Of a stretch of 64,000 bases of DNA, positions 43,290 through 52,718 are shown piece after piece. The position numbers and the translations under genes were made by a program. The notes under the pieces are model-generated. The model was not told the origin of the DNA, did no database searches, and worked only from the letters and a program-made list of their open reading frames with translations. The DNA is from an uncultured Monoglobus sp. Lineage in GTDB: Bacteria > Bacillota > Clostridia > Monoglobales > Monoglobaceae. How positions within the stretch are numbered: the stretch's first letter is position 1; each line of letters starts with the position of its first letter. Where the stretch lies: contig CANRHV010000001.1 in assembly GCA_947630505.1 (NCBI GenBank), positions 85,277 through 149,276 on the forward strand, read 5' to 3'.

Positions 43290-45800
43290 ATGAATTCTTT
43301 GAAAAAATACAAGAAAATTTTATCCGAGATTAGGCTGAGTATTTTTATACTTGCCGTGTTCGTGCTGCTGTCCTGCGTCTGCATGTTTTACATGAGAGCG
43401 CAGCTTCTGCAAAACGCGCTTGAGACGGGTACCTCTCTCGCCAAGTCGTACGCGGTTGAGGAGCAGAACAACATATCTCTGTATTCCACGCTGCTGGAGC
43501 TTGGAACGCGAAATATAGACGAGCAACTCGCGGACGATCCCGCGAGCGCTGACGCGTGGATGTACGACTATCTTGAAAGGCTGAATCTGTATTTCGGAGA
43601 AAGCTTTGACCCGTTCGCGGTGGTCAACGGCCGCTGCGTATTCGCCAATCCCCGCGAGAACTCTGACGCGTATGATTACGCGTCGGAGGAATGGTATATC
43701 CGCGCGATCGAGGCGGACGGCGATATTGTCTACACCGATATCCACGATGATGCGTACAGCGGGAAAAAGGTGATAACCGCGGCAAAAAAGGCGGATGGCT
43801 CCGACAGCGTTATCGCTTTTAACATATTCCCCGAGAGCTTCAATTACTTCGAGGGCGGTTCGGACATACCCGAGGGCGGCAGATATTATCTCTGCGACAG
43901 CAGCGGCGGGCTTATATACTACCAGACCGACTACGGCGAGAGCTATGAGGAATGCCGGAATTTCGCGGCGATTCTTCTGGACGGCATTGAGCGCGGCGAA
44001 TACTCGGAATACGCAGACATGTTTAATTCGAGAAAAGAAGGAAAGCGCGGCGTTTATTATTACAAAATGAGCAACGGTTGGACCTCGATCCTCACCATAC
44101 AGATGAGCAGTATTCTGGGCGGGCTCAACTATTTTTACGCGATACTTATTCTGCTTGTGCTGGCGTTCATGTTGGCGGCGCTGTATCTCACGTACCGAGA
44201 CTACAAAAACAAGAAAAATATTGAGCGTGCGCGCGACACGGTGCAGGTGCTCGGCAATATGTACTACGCGATCTATCGCGTTGATTACTTAAGCGGCACA
44301 TATGAGGCGATAAAAGCCTCCGATCATGTGAGAGACAGGATCGGGCTGAGCGGAAGCTATGAAAAGCTGATCGACACGATAAACGAGGTCACCGACGAGA
44401 ACACGGGTCAGGACTTCAAGCAAAGCTTTTCGACCGCCAAAATAAAAGAGCTGGTCCGCGACGGAGTGAAGGATTTCGGCGGCGATTTCCTGCGCAGGTT
44501 CGGCACGACCTACAGATGGGTGAACGTGCGCCTGTTGTTTGACGACAACCTTGCCCCGGGCGAGGTCGTGCTGTGCTTCCGCCGAATAGACGACGAGAAG
44601 GGCAGACAGACCGAGCAGCTCAATCTGCTGCGCAACGCCCTGCGCTCGGCGCGCAAGAGCGAGAACGCCAAAAACGTGTTTTTCAGCAACATGTCCCACG
44701 ACATGCGCACGCCCCTTAACGCGATCATCGGTCTCACGACACTCGCCAAAAACAATATTGATGACAAAGAAAAGCTCGGCGAATACATCAGAAAGATCGA
44801 GCTGTCAAGCACCCAGCTTTTGAGCCTTATAAACGACGTGCTTGAAATTTCAAGGATCGAAAACGGCAAGGTATCCCTTGAATACAAGCCGATAGATCTT
44901 AAAGAATGCGTCAGCTCCTGCGCCGATCTGTTCCGCGATCAGGCCGCCAAGGAGCATAAGAAGTTCACTATAAACTGCGATATTAAAAACAATATGGTGC
45001 TGTGCGACTCGTTCAGACTGACTCAGATAATAAACAATATGCTTTCAAACTCGTTTAAATACAGCAATCGCGGGGCGAAGATCAAGCTCGGCGTCACCGA
45101 GATGACATTTAAAGAGCACAGCAAATACAGAATAGTGGTTGAGGACACCGGTATCGGCATGACAAAAGAGTTTCTTAAAACCATATTCGAGCCTTACGCC
45201 CAGGAGAACCGTTTCGGAGCGGGAAACGTTATGGGAACGGGTCTCGGAATGCCGATCGTCAAAAGTCTTGTGCAGCAGATGAGCGGCGAGATATTTGTCG
45301 AGAGCGAATACGGAAAGGGCAGCAAGTTCACTGTTATTATCCCGATGGAGACGGCGGAAGTGCACGAGAGCGCGGAAAAACATAATGCCGGCGATGAGCC
45401 CGCAAAGCTTGAGCTAAACGGCCTCAAGGTTCTTATGGCCGAGGATAACGTTATAAATATGGAGATCGCGGCGGAGCTTTTGAGCGACAAAGGTATTGAG
45501 GTCACCGAGGCGTGGAACGGCGCCGAGGCAGTCTCGATATTCAAGGATTCCGAGCCATATACCTTCGACGCGGTGCTGATGGATATCCAGATGCCCGTGA
45601 TGGACGGCTGCGAGGCCGCGCGCCATATAAGGGCGCTCGGACGCGATGACGCGAGAACCGTTCCGATAATCGCGGTGACCGCCAACGCCTTCGCCGAGGA
45701 CGTGGCGATGACGACCGAGGCGGGCATGAACGCGCATATCTCAAAGCCTATAGACTTTGAGGACCTCGGCCGCGTGCTGAGCGAGCATGTGAAAAAATAG
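43290..45800 (+). CDS. Hybrid sensor histidine kinase with receiver domain
   Basis: 836 residues. First membrane helix about 15-37, an extracytoplasmic Cache-like sensor domain (about 38-285), second helix (FYAILILLVLAFMLAALYLTY), a PAS-like linker, HisKA with MSHDMRTPLNAIIGL (phosphorylated His), HATPase with N box INNMLSNSFKYS, DTGIGMT and GTGLGMPIV, and a C-terminal receiver (VLMAEDNVINMEIA, phospho-acceptor Asp in VLMDIQMPVMDG). No output regulator follows, so phosphotransfer may go to an unlinked protein. Confidence 0.93.
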   Translation: MNSLKKYKKILSEIRLSIFILAVFVLLSCVCMFYMRAQLLQNALETGTSLAKSYAVEEQNNISLYSTLLELGTRNIDEQLADDPASADAWMYDYLERLNLYFGESFDPFAVVNGRCVFANPRENSDAYDYASEEWYIRAIEADGDIVYTDIHDDAYSGKKVITAAKKADGSDSVIAFNIFPESFNYFEGGSDIPEGGRYYLCDSSGGLIYYQTDYGESYEECRNFAAILLDGIERGEYSEYADMFNSRKEGKRGVYYYKMSNGWTSILTIQMSSILGGLNYFYAILILLVLAFMLAALYLTYRDYKNKKNIERARDTVQVLGNMYYAIYRVDYLSGTYEAIKASDHVRDRIGLSGSYEKLIDTINEVTDENTGQDFKQSFSTAKIKELVRDGVKDFGGDFLRRFGTTYRWVNVRLLFDDNLAPGEVVLCFRRIDDEKGRQTEQLNLLRNALRSARKSENAKNVFFSNMSHDMRTPLNAIIGLTTLAKNNIDDKEKLGEYIRKIELSSTQLLSLINDVLEISRIENGKVSLEYKPIDLKECVSSCADLFRDQAAKEHKKFTINCDIKNNMVLCDSFRLTQIINNMLSNSFKYSNRGAKIKLGVTEMTFKEHSKYRIVVEDTGIGMTKEFLKTIFEPYAQENRFGAGNVMGTGLGMPIVKSLVQQMSGEIFVESEYGKGSKFTVIIPMETAEVHESAEKHNAGDEPAKLELNGLKVLMAEDNVINMEIAAELLSDKGIEVTEAWNGAEAVSIFKDSEPYTFDAVLMDIQMPVMDGCEAARHIRALGRDDARTVPIIAVTANAFAEDVAMTTEAGMNAHISKPIDFEDLGRVLSEHVKK

Positions 45801-45841
45801 AGGCGATCTTCGCGAAAATAATATTGAAAGGACAAAATTCG

Positions 45842-46690
45842 ATGGAATTATGGTATTCGGAAAATCACAGCCCGGACGTGCGCTTTTCGGTCAAGGTCGA
45901 CAAGCAGTTATACAGCGCCGAGACCGAGTTTCAGCGCATTGACGTTATGACGTCAGAGGAATTCGGCACGTTTCTGACCCTTGACGGATTGATGATGGTT
46001 GCCGAAAAAGACGAGTTCATATATCATGAGATGATAGTGCACGTGCCTATGGCGGTGAATCCCGAGATCAAAAAGGTCCTGGTTATCGGCGGCGGTGACG
46101 GCGGGACCGTGAATCGTCTTGCCCTGTACAAAACGATCGAAAGCATTGATCTTGTCGAGATAGACAGCGAGGTCACCGAGGTCTGCCGTCGGTTTTTCCC
46201 GAAACTGACCGCGGGGCTTGACGATCCCCGCGTGAATATACATTTTGAGGACGGGCTCCGTTTTATACGCTCGTGCAGAAATAAATATGACCTTATCATA
46301 GTCGATTCCACCGACCCGTTCGGTCCCGGCGAGGGGCTGTTCACGCGGGAGTTTTACGGAAACTGCTCACGGGCGCTGAGAGACGGCGGTATATTGGTCA
46401 ACCAGCACGAGAGCCCCTATTATGACGATTACGCCGAGTCGCTTATGCGCACCCACCGCCGCATAAAGGGCGTGTTCAAGGTGCACAGACTGTATCAGGC
46501 GCACATCCCCACATATCCGTCGGGGCACTGGCTGTTCGGCTTCGCATCCGATCGCTTTGACCCGGTCGCGGATTTTGACGCGGAGAGATGGAACGCGCTG
46601 GGTCTTGAGACGAGATACTACAACACCGAGCTGCATAAGGGCTGTTTTGCCCTGCCAAACTATGTTAAGGAGCTGATCAACAATGCCTGA
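45842..46690 (+). CDS. speE: Spermidine synthase (polyamine aminopropyltransferase)
   Basis: 282 residues from ATG 45842 (AAAGGA at 45829-45834). VLVIGGGDGGTVNRLALYKTIESIDLVEID is the decarboxylated-SAM site; VDSTDPFGPGEGLFTREFY carries the catalytic Asp. Transfers an aminopropyl group to putrescine. Overlaps speB by eight bases. Confidence 0.96.
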   Translation: MELWYSENHSPDVRFSVKVDKQLYSAETEFQRIDVMTSEEFGTFLTLDGLMMVAEKDEFIYHEMIVHVPMAVNPEIKKVLVIGGGDGGTVNRLALYKTIESIDLVEIDSEVTEVCRRFFPKLTAGLDDPRVNIHFEDGLRFIRSCRNKYDLIIVDSTDPFGPGEGLFTREFYGNCSRALRDGGILVNQHESPYYDDYAESLMRTHRRIKGVFKVHRLYQAHIPTYPSGHWLFGFASDRFDPVADFDAERWNALGLETRYYNTELHKGCFALPNYVKELINNA

Positions 46691-47558
46691 AAATATTGAA
46701 ACGAACACGATATCGCAAAGCGTGACCAAGTTTATCGGCTGCGAAAAGACGCCGGATGAGGCGGACATATGCCTGTTCGGGGCGCCGTTTGACTCGACAG
46801 CCTCGTTCCGCCCCGGTTCGAGATTCGCGCCTCAGGCAATGCGCTCCGACTCGTGGGCGCTTGAGACCTACAGCCCGTATCAGGACGGCGATCTGGAGGA
46901 CAAAAAAGTCTGCGACTGCGGAGATCTGGAGCTGCCCCTCGGCGACACCGAGGCGGCGCTTGAAATGATAAAAAATCAGGCCGCGGCTATATGCGGGGCG
47001 GGCAAAATCCCATTCATGATCGGAGGCGAGCATCTTGTCACTCTTGGTGCGGTCGAGGCGTGCTGCGAAAAATTCGGTCTGAATCTCAGAATGATACATA
47101 TCGACGCCCACACCGACCTTCGCGACGAGCTGTTCGGCGTCAGGCTGAGCCACGCGACCGTTATCAGGCGGTGCGCAGAAATGCTGGGCGACAAAAAGGT
47201 TTATCAGTTCTGCGTGCGCAGCGGCGAAAAACAGGAATTTGAGTGGGCCGAGGAGCACACGAATTTGCATAAGTTCGACTTAGGCGGACTTGACGAGCTG
47301 ATCGAAAAGCTGCGCGGATATCCGGTGTATTTCACGTTGGACCTTGACGCGCTCGATCCGTCGGTGTTCCCGGGAACAGGAACGCCCGAACCGGGCGGCG
47401 TGAGCTACGCGGAGCTTCATGAGGCCGTTATAAAAATCTGCGGCGGGCTCAACATAGTGGGCTGCGACATTGTGGAGCTCGCGCCGAGCCTTGATCCGAG
47501 CGGCGCCAGCACAGCCGCCGCCTGCAAAATACTGCGAGAAATGCTTATAGCGATGTGA
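46683..47558 (+). CDS. speB: Agmatinase (ureohydrolase)
   Basis: 291 residues. GGEHLVTLGAVEAC, HIDAHTDLRDELFG and TLDLDALDPSVFPGTGTPEPGG hold the metal-binding Asp and His residues of the arginase/agmatinase fold. Hydrolyses agmatine to putrescine and urea. Overlap with speE implies co-translation. Confidence 0.95.
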   Translation: MPENIETNTISQSVTKFIGCEKTPDEADICLFGAPFDSTASFRPGSRFAPQAMRSDSWALETYSPYQDGDLEDKKVCDCGDLELPLGDTEAALEMIKNQAAAICGAGKIPFMIGGEHLVTLGAVEACCEKFGLNLRMIHIDAHTDLRDELFGVRLSHATVIRRCAEMLGDKKVYQFCVRSGEKQEFEWAEEHTNLHKFDLGGLDELIEKLRGYPVYFTLDLDALDPSVFPGTGTPEPGGVSYAELHEAVIKICGGLNIVGCDIVELAPSLDPSGASTAAACKILREMLIAM

Positions 47559-47565
47559 TTTTCTA

Positions 47566-47631
47566 TTTACTATTCGCTAATCGCTAATCACTAATCACTA
47601 ATCACTATGTTCACTAATCACTACGTTAGGA
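47566..47631 (+). repeat. TAATCACTA-type intergenic repeat
   Basis: Seven-base units such as CTAATCA/CTAATCG repeat several times (about 47,576-47,605), then again at 47,613, ending CACTACGTTAGGAGG, which supplies the ribosome site of the next gene. Related stretches occur at 40,648-40,680, 52,669-52,706, 60,191-60,228 and 63,843-63,872. Confidence 0.7.
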
Positions 47632-47640
47632 GGAAATCAA

Positions 47641-48858
47641 ATGAGCAGAGCTTTAATTATCGGAGCCGGCGGAGTCGCCGGCGTGGCCGCGCACAAGTGC
47701 TGCCGGAATTACGAGGTGTTCACCGACATCATGATCGCGAGCCGCACCAAGTCAAAGTGCGACAAGCTCAAACAGAGCTGCGAGGAATATATGAAAAAAT
47801 TCGGCGGCAGGACCAATATCGAGACCGCGCGAGTCGATGCCGACAACGTTGACGAGCTGACCGAGCTTATCGGTATGTACCGCCCCGAGATCGTTATAAA
47901 CCTGGCCCTGCCTTATCAGGACTTGTCGATCATGGACGCGTGCCTGAGAACGGGAGTGCACTATCTGGACACCGCCAACTATGAGCCTCCCGACACGGCG
48001 AAATTTGAATACAAATGGCAGTGGGCGTACCGCGAAAAATTCGAAAAAGCGGGGCTGACCGCAATCTTAGGCAGCGGCTTTGACCCTGGCGTGACCGGAG
48101 TGTTTTCGGCGTACGCCATGAAGCACGAGTTTGACGAGATCAATTATATAGATATCCTGGACTGCAACGGCGGCGACCACGGCTATCCCTTCGCCACCAA
48201 CTTCAATCCCGAGATAAACATACGAGAGGTGTCCGCAAGCGGCAGCTATTGGGAAAACGGAAAATGGATCGAGACAAAGCCGATGGAGATAAAGCGCGAG
48301 TATGACTTTGAGGGCGTGGGAAAAAAAGATATGTATCTGCTGCACCACGAGGAGCTTGAGTCGCTGGGTCTCAATATCAAAGGCATAAAGCGCATACGTT
48401 TCTTTATGACCTTCGGCCAAAGCTATCTGACGCATTTAAAATGCCTTGAGAACGTGGGCATGACCTCGATCGAGCCCATTATGTACGAGGGCAAAGAGAT
48501 AGTGCCGCTGCAGTTTTTGAAGGCGGTCCTGCCCGATCCCGCGTCGCTGGGACCGAGGACGGTTGGCAAGACCAACATCGGCTGCATATTCCGCGGCAAA
48601 AAAGACGGCAAAGACAAGAACTATTATTTGTACAATATCTGCGATCATCAGGAGTGCTACAGGGAGGTCGGCTCCCAGGCGGTCTCATACACCACCGGAG
48701 TGCCCGCAATGATAGGCGCGGCTATGGTTCTGACCGGAAAGTGGAAAAAGCCCGGCGTCTACAACGTTGAGGAAATGGACCCCGACCCGTTCATGGACGG
48801 CCTCAACAAGTTTGGCCTTCCCTGGAAAGAGAACCATGATCCCGTATTGGTGGATTAA
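47641..48858 (+). CDS. Carboxynorspermidine/saccharopine dehydrogenase-like enzyme
   Basis: 405 residues. LIIGAGGVAGVAAHKCC is an NAD(P)-binding loop; NLALPYQDLSIMDACLRTGVHYLDTANYEP and GFDPGVTGVFSAY follow the LYS1/saccharopine reductase family. Next to speE and speB it most likely acts as carboxynorspermidine (or carboxyspermidine) dehydrogenase, the alternative polyamine route; the partner decarboxylase (NspC) is not in the window. Confidence 0.9.
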   Translation: MSRALIIGAGGVAGVAAHKCCRNYEVFTDIMIASRTKSKCDKLKQSCEEYMKKFGGRTNIETARVDADNVDELTELIGMYRPEIVINLALPYQDLSIMDACLRTGVHYLDTANYEPPDTAKFEYKWQWAYREKFEKAGLTAILGSGFDPGVTGVFSAYAMKHEFDEINYIDILDCNGGDHGYPFATNFNPEINIREVSASGSYWENGKWIETKPMEIKREYDFEGVGKKDMYLLHHEELESLGLNIKGIKRIRFFMTFGQSYLTHLKCLENVGMTSIEPIMYEGKEIVPLQFLKAVLPDPASLGPRTVGKTNIGCIFRGKKDGKDKNYYLYNICDHQECYREVGSQAVSYTTGVPAMIGAAMVLTGKWKKPGVYNVEEMDPDPFMDGLNKFGLPWKENHDPVLVD

Positions 48859-48873
48859 ATTTCAATTTTATAT

Positions 48874-48902
48874 TTGAAATTTTCGCGTAAAAACCATATA
48901 AT
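48874..48902 (+). promoter_or_regulatory. Promoter for the first toxin-antitoxin pair
   Basis: TTGAAA 48874-48879, 17 bp, TATAAT 48897-48902. Confidence 0.7.
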
Positions 48903-48940
48903 ATAATTAAACCCTATAGCATAGAAAGGAGATGCTTCGT

Positions 48941-49219
48941 ATGCCGGGAGCGACAACAAATATAAGTATTCGCATGGACGCCGGGCTCAAGGCGCAGGCC
49001 GATGAGTTGTTCGCAGAGCTTGGAATGAATATTTCAACAGCGTTTAATATTTTTGTCAGACAAGCAATTCGAGAGGGAAGGATTCCTTTTGAGATAACGC
49101 TAATGCAGCCTAATCGTGAAACCGTTGAAGCCATGCTTGAAGCCGAGAGGATAGCAAATGATCCGTCGGTAAAAGGGTATACCGATTTGGACGAAATGTT
49201 TGAGGAATTAAAGAAATGA
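48941..49219 (+). CDS. RelB/DinJ-type antitoxin
   Basis: 92 residues from ATG 48941 (AAAGGAG at 48926-48932; an ATG at 48932 is too close to it). TNISIRMDAGLKAQADELFAELGMNISTAFNIFVRQAIREGRIPFEI is the ribbon-helix-helix domain of DinJ-type antitoxins; the C-terminal acidic tail would wrap the toxin and the dimer should repress the promoter. Stop overlaps the toxin start (ATGA). Confidence 0.93.
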   Translation: MPGATTNISIRMDAGLKAQADELFAELGMNISTAFNIFVRQAIREGRIPFEITLMQPNRETVEAMLEAERIANDPSVKGYTDLDEMFEELKK

Positions 49220-49503
49220 GCAACACTCCGAAATACAGTGTAAAACTGACCTCACAGTTTAAAAAGGATTATAAGCGCGCGATCAAACGCGGTTTTGATA
49301 TAGAGTTATTGGAAAATACTGTTAGAATTATAGCCTCGGGTGAAACGCTGCCCGAGGCATACAGGGATCACAGTCTTTCCGGCAGATGGTCCGGACATCG
49401 GGAATGTCATGTGGCGCCCGATTGGCTGTTGATTTACAGGATTGAAAATAATGTTCTGGTGTTGACCCTGTCTCGTACGGGCAGCCACAGCGATTTGTTT
49501 TAA
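49216..49503 (+). CDS. YafQ/RelE-type mRNA interferase toxin
   Basis: 95 residues. LTSQFKKDYKRAIKRGFDIELLENTVRIIASGETLPEAYRDHSLSGRWSGHRECHVAPDWLLIYRI...LTLSRTGSHSDLF has the YafQ hallmarks, including catalytic-site histidines HxLxGxW and the terminal TGSHSDLF. Cleaves mRNA on the ribosome when free of antitoxin. Confidence 0.94.
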   Translation: MSNTPKYSVKLTSQFKKDYKRAIKRGFDIELLENTVRIIASGETLPEAYRDHSLSGRWSGHRECHVAPDWLLIYRIENNVLVLTLSRTGSHSDLF

Positions 49504-49518
49504 ATGGGAGGTTTTGAT

Positions 49519-52500
49519 ATGAAAAAAAGATTGTGTGGTATTGTTCTTGCGCTGTTTGTGATTTTTTCGGCGGTGCCTTCGGTTATGGCCGCCGACGCAG
49601 CGGCGGAGGAGCCTCAAAAAGAGCTCATCGGCCGCGGCGCGATAGGCGCGGTGAGCCCGAGCGGCGGCGTGTATCTTTCGTGGCGCCTGCTTGAAAACGA
49701 GCCCGCAGACAGCGTGAGCTTTAACGTCTATAAAAACGGAGAGCTTCTTGCGAACGTGAAGAACACAAATTATACCGACGCGGAAGGCACCAAAACCGAC
49801 GCGTATAACGTCTCGGCCGTGGTAGGCGGAGCGGAGGGCGAGAAGTCGCCCGACATCGCGATCCTTGACGGATATGCCGACAAGGGCTATGAAAAAGCGC
49901 CCTACGCTTATTTTGATATTCCGGTAAACATTCCGCCCGACGGCAACGGAGCGACCTACAACGCGCCCGACACAAGCGGCGGTCAGAGCGGCGGTCCGAA
50001 TGACGTTTCGGTGGGCGATGTGGACGGCGACGGAATTTATGAGATAATCTTAAAGTGGGATCCTTCAAATTCAAAGGATAATTCCCAAAGCGGCGTGACC
50101 GGAAACGTTTATATCGACTGCTATGAGTACGACGGAACACAGCTCTGGCGCATTGATCTGGGCAGAAACATACGCGCCGGCGCCCATTACACTCAATTTC
50201 AGGTATATGACTACGACGGAGACGGAAAGGCGGAGGTCGCGATGCGCACCGCGCCCGGCTCTAAAGACGGCAGCGGAGCATACGTAACCGAGGTCGGCGT
50301 GAACGATACGATAAAAAATGCCGACAATACAAAGCAGTACGCAAATTCGGACGGACAGGTCATAACCAACCCCGAGTATCTGACGATTTTTAGCGGCGAG
50401 ACCGGAAAGGCGATGCAGACAATAGAGTACGAGCCCGCTCGAGGCTCGGCAAGCGCCTGGGGCAAGGACAAATACGGAGGCCGCTCGGAGCGCTTTCTGG
50501 CGGGAACAGCGTACCTTGACGGCGTTCATCCAAGCATGATCTTTGCCAGAGGCTACTATCAGCGCTCGTCAATGGTCGCCTACGACTGGGACGGCAAAAA
50601 TCTTACAAAGCGGTGGCTGCTCGACAGCGGAATGGACTCGAAAAATCCGTTCTACGGCCAGGGCAACCACAACCTGTCGGTGGCCGATATAGACAACGAC
50701 GGCAAAGACGAGATCGTATACGGCTCCTGCGCGGTGGACGACGACGGCACGGTGGCCCACTCAATGGGTTGGGGCCACGGCGACGCGCTGCATGTATCGG
50801 ACTTTGACAACGACGGAGAGCAGGAGATCTTCGCGCCCCTTGAGGAAGACCCGAATTGGGGAATAGGTTTCCGCGAGGCGGACGGCACCGAGATATGGCA
50901 CTACAAAGCCTCGGGCGACGACGGCCGCGGCGCTATGGCGTATTTCAGCCGCAAATACGGCGTGCTCGCGTGGGATGGAGCTTTCGGTATTAGAACAATA
51001 GACGGAACTCTTATCAATAATAATCCCAAGCAGGACAACGAGTGGTCAAACGCCAACTTCCCGATTTATTGGGACGGCGATCTGTGCAGCGAGCATTTTG
51101 ACGGAAACAGAATAAGCAAGTTTAACGACGACACCGCCTCGTTCGGCAGATTTATGAATTTCTCGGGAACCGCTTATAACAATACCACCAAAAAGAATCC
51201 TTGCCTTCAGGCCGATCTGTTCGGCGACTGGCGCGAGGAGCTGATTCTGAGACGCGCGGACAACGCGGCGCTCAGGGTGTTTATGTCGCTTTGCCCGACG
51301 GATCATATGTTCACAACATTTCTTCAGGATCATCAGTACAGAATGGCGGTTGCGTGGCAGAACACGGCATACAATCAGCCGCCGCACCGGAGCTATTACA
51401 TAGGCTATGACAAAGACGCCGCCGAGTCGACCGTGACGGTGAAGGACAGCGACGGCGATCCTGTCGCGAACGCTGCCGTGACGATCAGCGGTCCCAATGT
51501 GAGGTACGGTCTCACGGGAGAAGACGGCGCGGCGGCGTTCAGGGCAGAAAACGGCGATTATACTGTTTCGGCGGAATGCGACGGATATGTCGCCGCGGAA
51601 ACCTCGGTAAAAGTTGACGGCGCCTCAAAAGCGGAGCTCACGCTCGAAAAAGAGGTAAATATAGGCGCGACATGGAACTTTGACGATCTCGCAGTCGGCA
51701 AAACGTTTGAGGACGGCGAGACGGTCACAAACGGAAACGGTAAAAATATCACGGTAAAATTCGGCACCTCGGCCGAAGCGGGCGGTGTCGCTCCGTCGAT
51801 CGAGAGCCGCGACGGCGGCGGTTACCTGAAGTTTGCCGATAAAAACAAAAAGCAGGACGGATGGTCGTATTCGCCCGAGACCCCGATCGACTACGACAAG
51901 CTGGTTATAGAAATTGACTTCACGGTCGGCGAGACCGACAGCGGAGTTCAGCTTCTCAGAGTGCTTGACAAAAACAATGTTCCCGAGAGTTTGGCCTACA
52001 GCGGCACCGACGGCAGGGTTTTTGATATCATAACCGGCGACGGAACGCTCACTTTCACCGACTATCTCTCAAAGGGCAAGGACGATAAAAGCGCCAAAAA
52101 CGTCGCGTTATCGGGATTCAAGCTTTCGGCGAACAAGTGGTACTCGCTAAAGCTGGTATATTCAAGAAGCGCGGGCAGCGTCAAGGTGTTTACCAAAAAC
52201 GCCTCGGACACAGCCTATACTCCAAGAGACACGTTTATGCTCGGCGGAACCTCGCCGAAGGGAGATGTGCCCAAGCTCTCGCCCACATCCGTTCTCACAA
52301 ACACCAGAGGCTCGGCGAACACCAGTCTCGGAATAGACAATATATTCATCGGCACAACCGGAGCGGCTCAGCCCGAAGAAATTTTGCCCTACACGATCAA
52401 CAGCGCTGAGGCGTCGAGCAGCCGCGTGATCGCGAGCGTCACAAAGAATTATTCCTCGGAAAACGAGAAAGACATACTTATAGCCGCGGCGTATGATAAA

Positions 52501-52662
52501 GAAAGCGGCGTGCTCACGGATTGGAATTATGCGGAGCTTGTTATGTCCGAGGGCGAGACACGGGATATAGCGGTCGATTTGAGCGCCGCGGACACGGACG
52601 AGGTCTCGGTATATATCTGGAACGGCTTTGACGAGATCAAGCCCATCGCTGAGAAAAAATAA
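49519..52662 (+). CDS. Rhamnogalacturonan lyase, PL11 family
   Basis: 1047 residues from ATG 49519 (GGAGG at 49506-49510). Signal peptide (CGIVLALFVIFSAVPSVMAA), N-terminal beta domain (GVYLSWRLLENEP), then the PL11 beta-propeller with repeated Ca-binding-type loops (VGDVDGDGIYEIILKWDPS, YDYDGDGKAEVAMRTAPGS, VADIDNDGKDEIVYG, DFDNDGEQEIF, HRSYYIG). C-terminal modules: a carboxypeptidase-regulatory-like domain, a laminin-G-like domain and a terminal Ig-like domain (VYIWNGFDEIKPI). Secreted enzyme cleaving the rhamnogalacturonan-I backbone of pectin. Confidence 0.95.
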   Translation: MKKRLCGIVLALFVIFSAVPSVMAADAAAEEPQKELIGRGAIGAVSPSGGVYLSWRLLENEPADSVSFNVYKNGELLANVKNTNYTDAEGTKTDAYNVSAVVGGAEGEKSPDIAILDGYADKGYEKAPYAYFDIPVNIPPDGNGATYNAPDTSGGQSGGPNDVSVGDVDGDGIYEIILKWDPSNSKDNSQSGVTGNVYIDCYEYDGTQLWRIDLGRNIRAGAHYTQFQVYDYDGDGKAEVAMRTAPGSKDGSGAYVTEVGVNDTIKNADNTKQYANSDGQVITNPEYLTIFSGETGKAMQTIEYEPARGSASAWGKDKYGGRSERFLAGTAYLDGVHPSMIFARGYYQRSSMVAYDWDGKNLTKRWLLDSGMDSKNPFYGQGNHNLSVADIDNDGKDEIVYGSCAVDDDGTVAHSMGWGHGDALHVSDFDNDGEQEIFAPLEEDPNWGIGFREADGTEIWHYKASGDDGRGAMAYFSRKYGVLAWDGAFGIRTIDGTLINNNPKQDNEWSNANFPIYWDGDLCSEHFDGNRISKFNDDTASFGRFMNFSGTAYNNTTKKNPCLQADLFGDWREELILRRADNAALRVFMSLCPTDHMFTTFLQDHQYRMAVAWQNTAYNQPPHRSYYIGYDKDAAESTVTVKDSDGDPVANAAVTISGPNVRYGLTGEDGAAAFRAENGDYTVSAECDGYVAAETSVKVDGASKAELTLEKEVNIGATWNFDDLAVGKTFEDGETVTNGNGKNITVKFGTSAEAGGVAPSIESRDGGGYLKFADKNKKQDGWSYSPETPIDYDKLVIEIDFTVGETDSGVQLLRVLDKNNVPESLAYSGTDGRVFDIITGDGTLTFTDYLSKGKDDKSAKNVALSGFKLSANKWYSLKLVYSRSAGSVKVFTKNASDTAYTPRDTFMLGGTSPKGDVPKLSPTSVLTNTRGSANTSLGIDNIFIGTTGAAQPEEILPYTINSAEASSSRVIASVTKNYSSENEKDILIAAAYDKESGVLTDWNYAELVMSEGETRDIAVDLSAADTDEVSVYIWNGFDEIKPIAEKK

Positions 52663-52668
52663 TATAGC

Positions 52669-52706
52669 TCTAATCGCTATTCACTAATTACTAATCACTA
52701 CGTTAG
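52669..52706 (+). repeat. TAATCACTA-type intergenic repeat
   Basis: CTCTAATCGCTATTCACTAA then TTACTAATCACTACG and TTAGGAGG, the same arrangement as at 47,566-47,631, again ending in the ribosome site of the following gene. Confidence 0.65.
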
Positions 52707-52718
52707 GAGGTAAAATTT

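Noticed and set aside
47576..47605. A CRISPR-like array in the tandem TAATCACTA units
   Set aside because: Units are 7-10 bases with no spacers between them; no cas genes are nearby.
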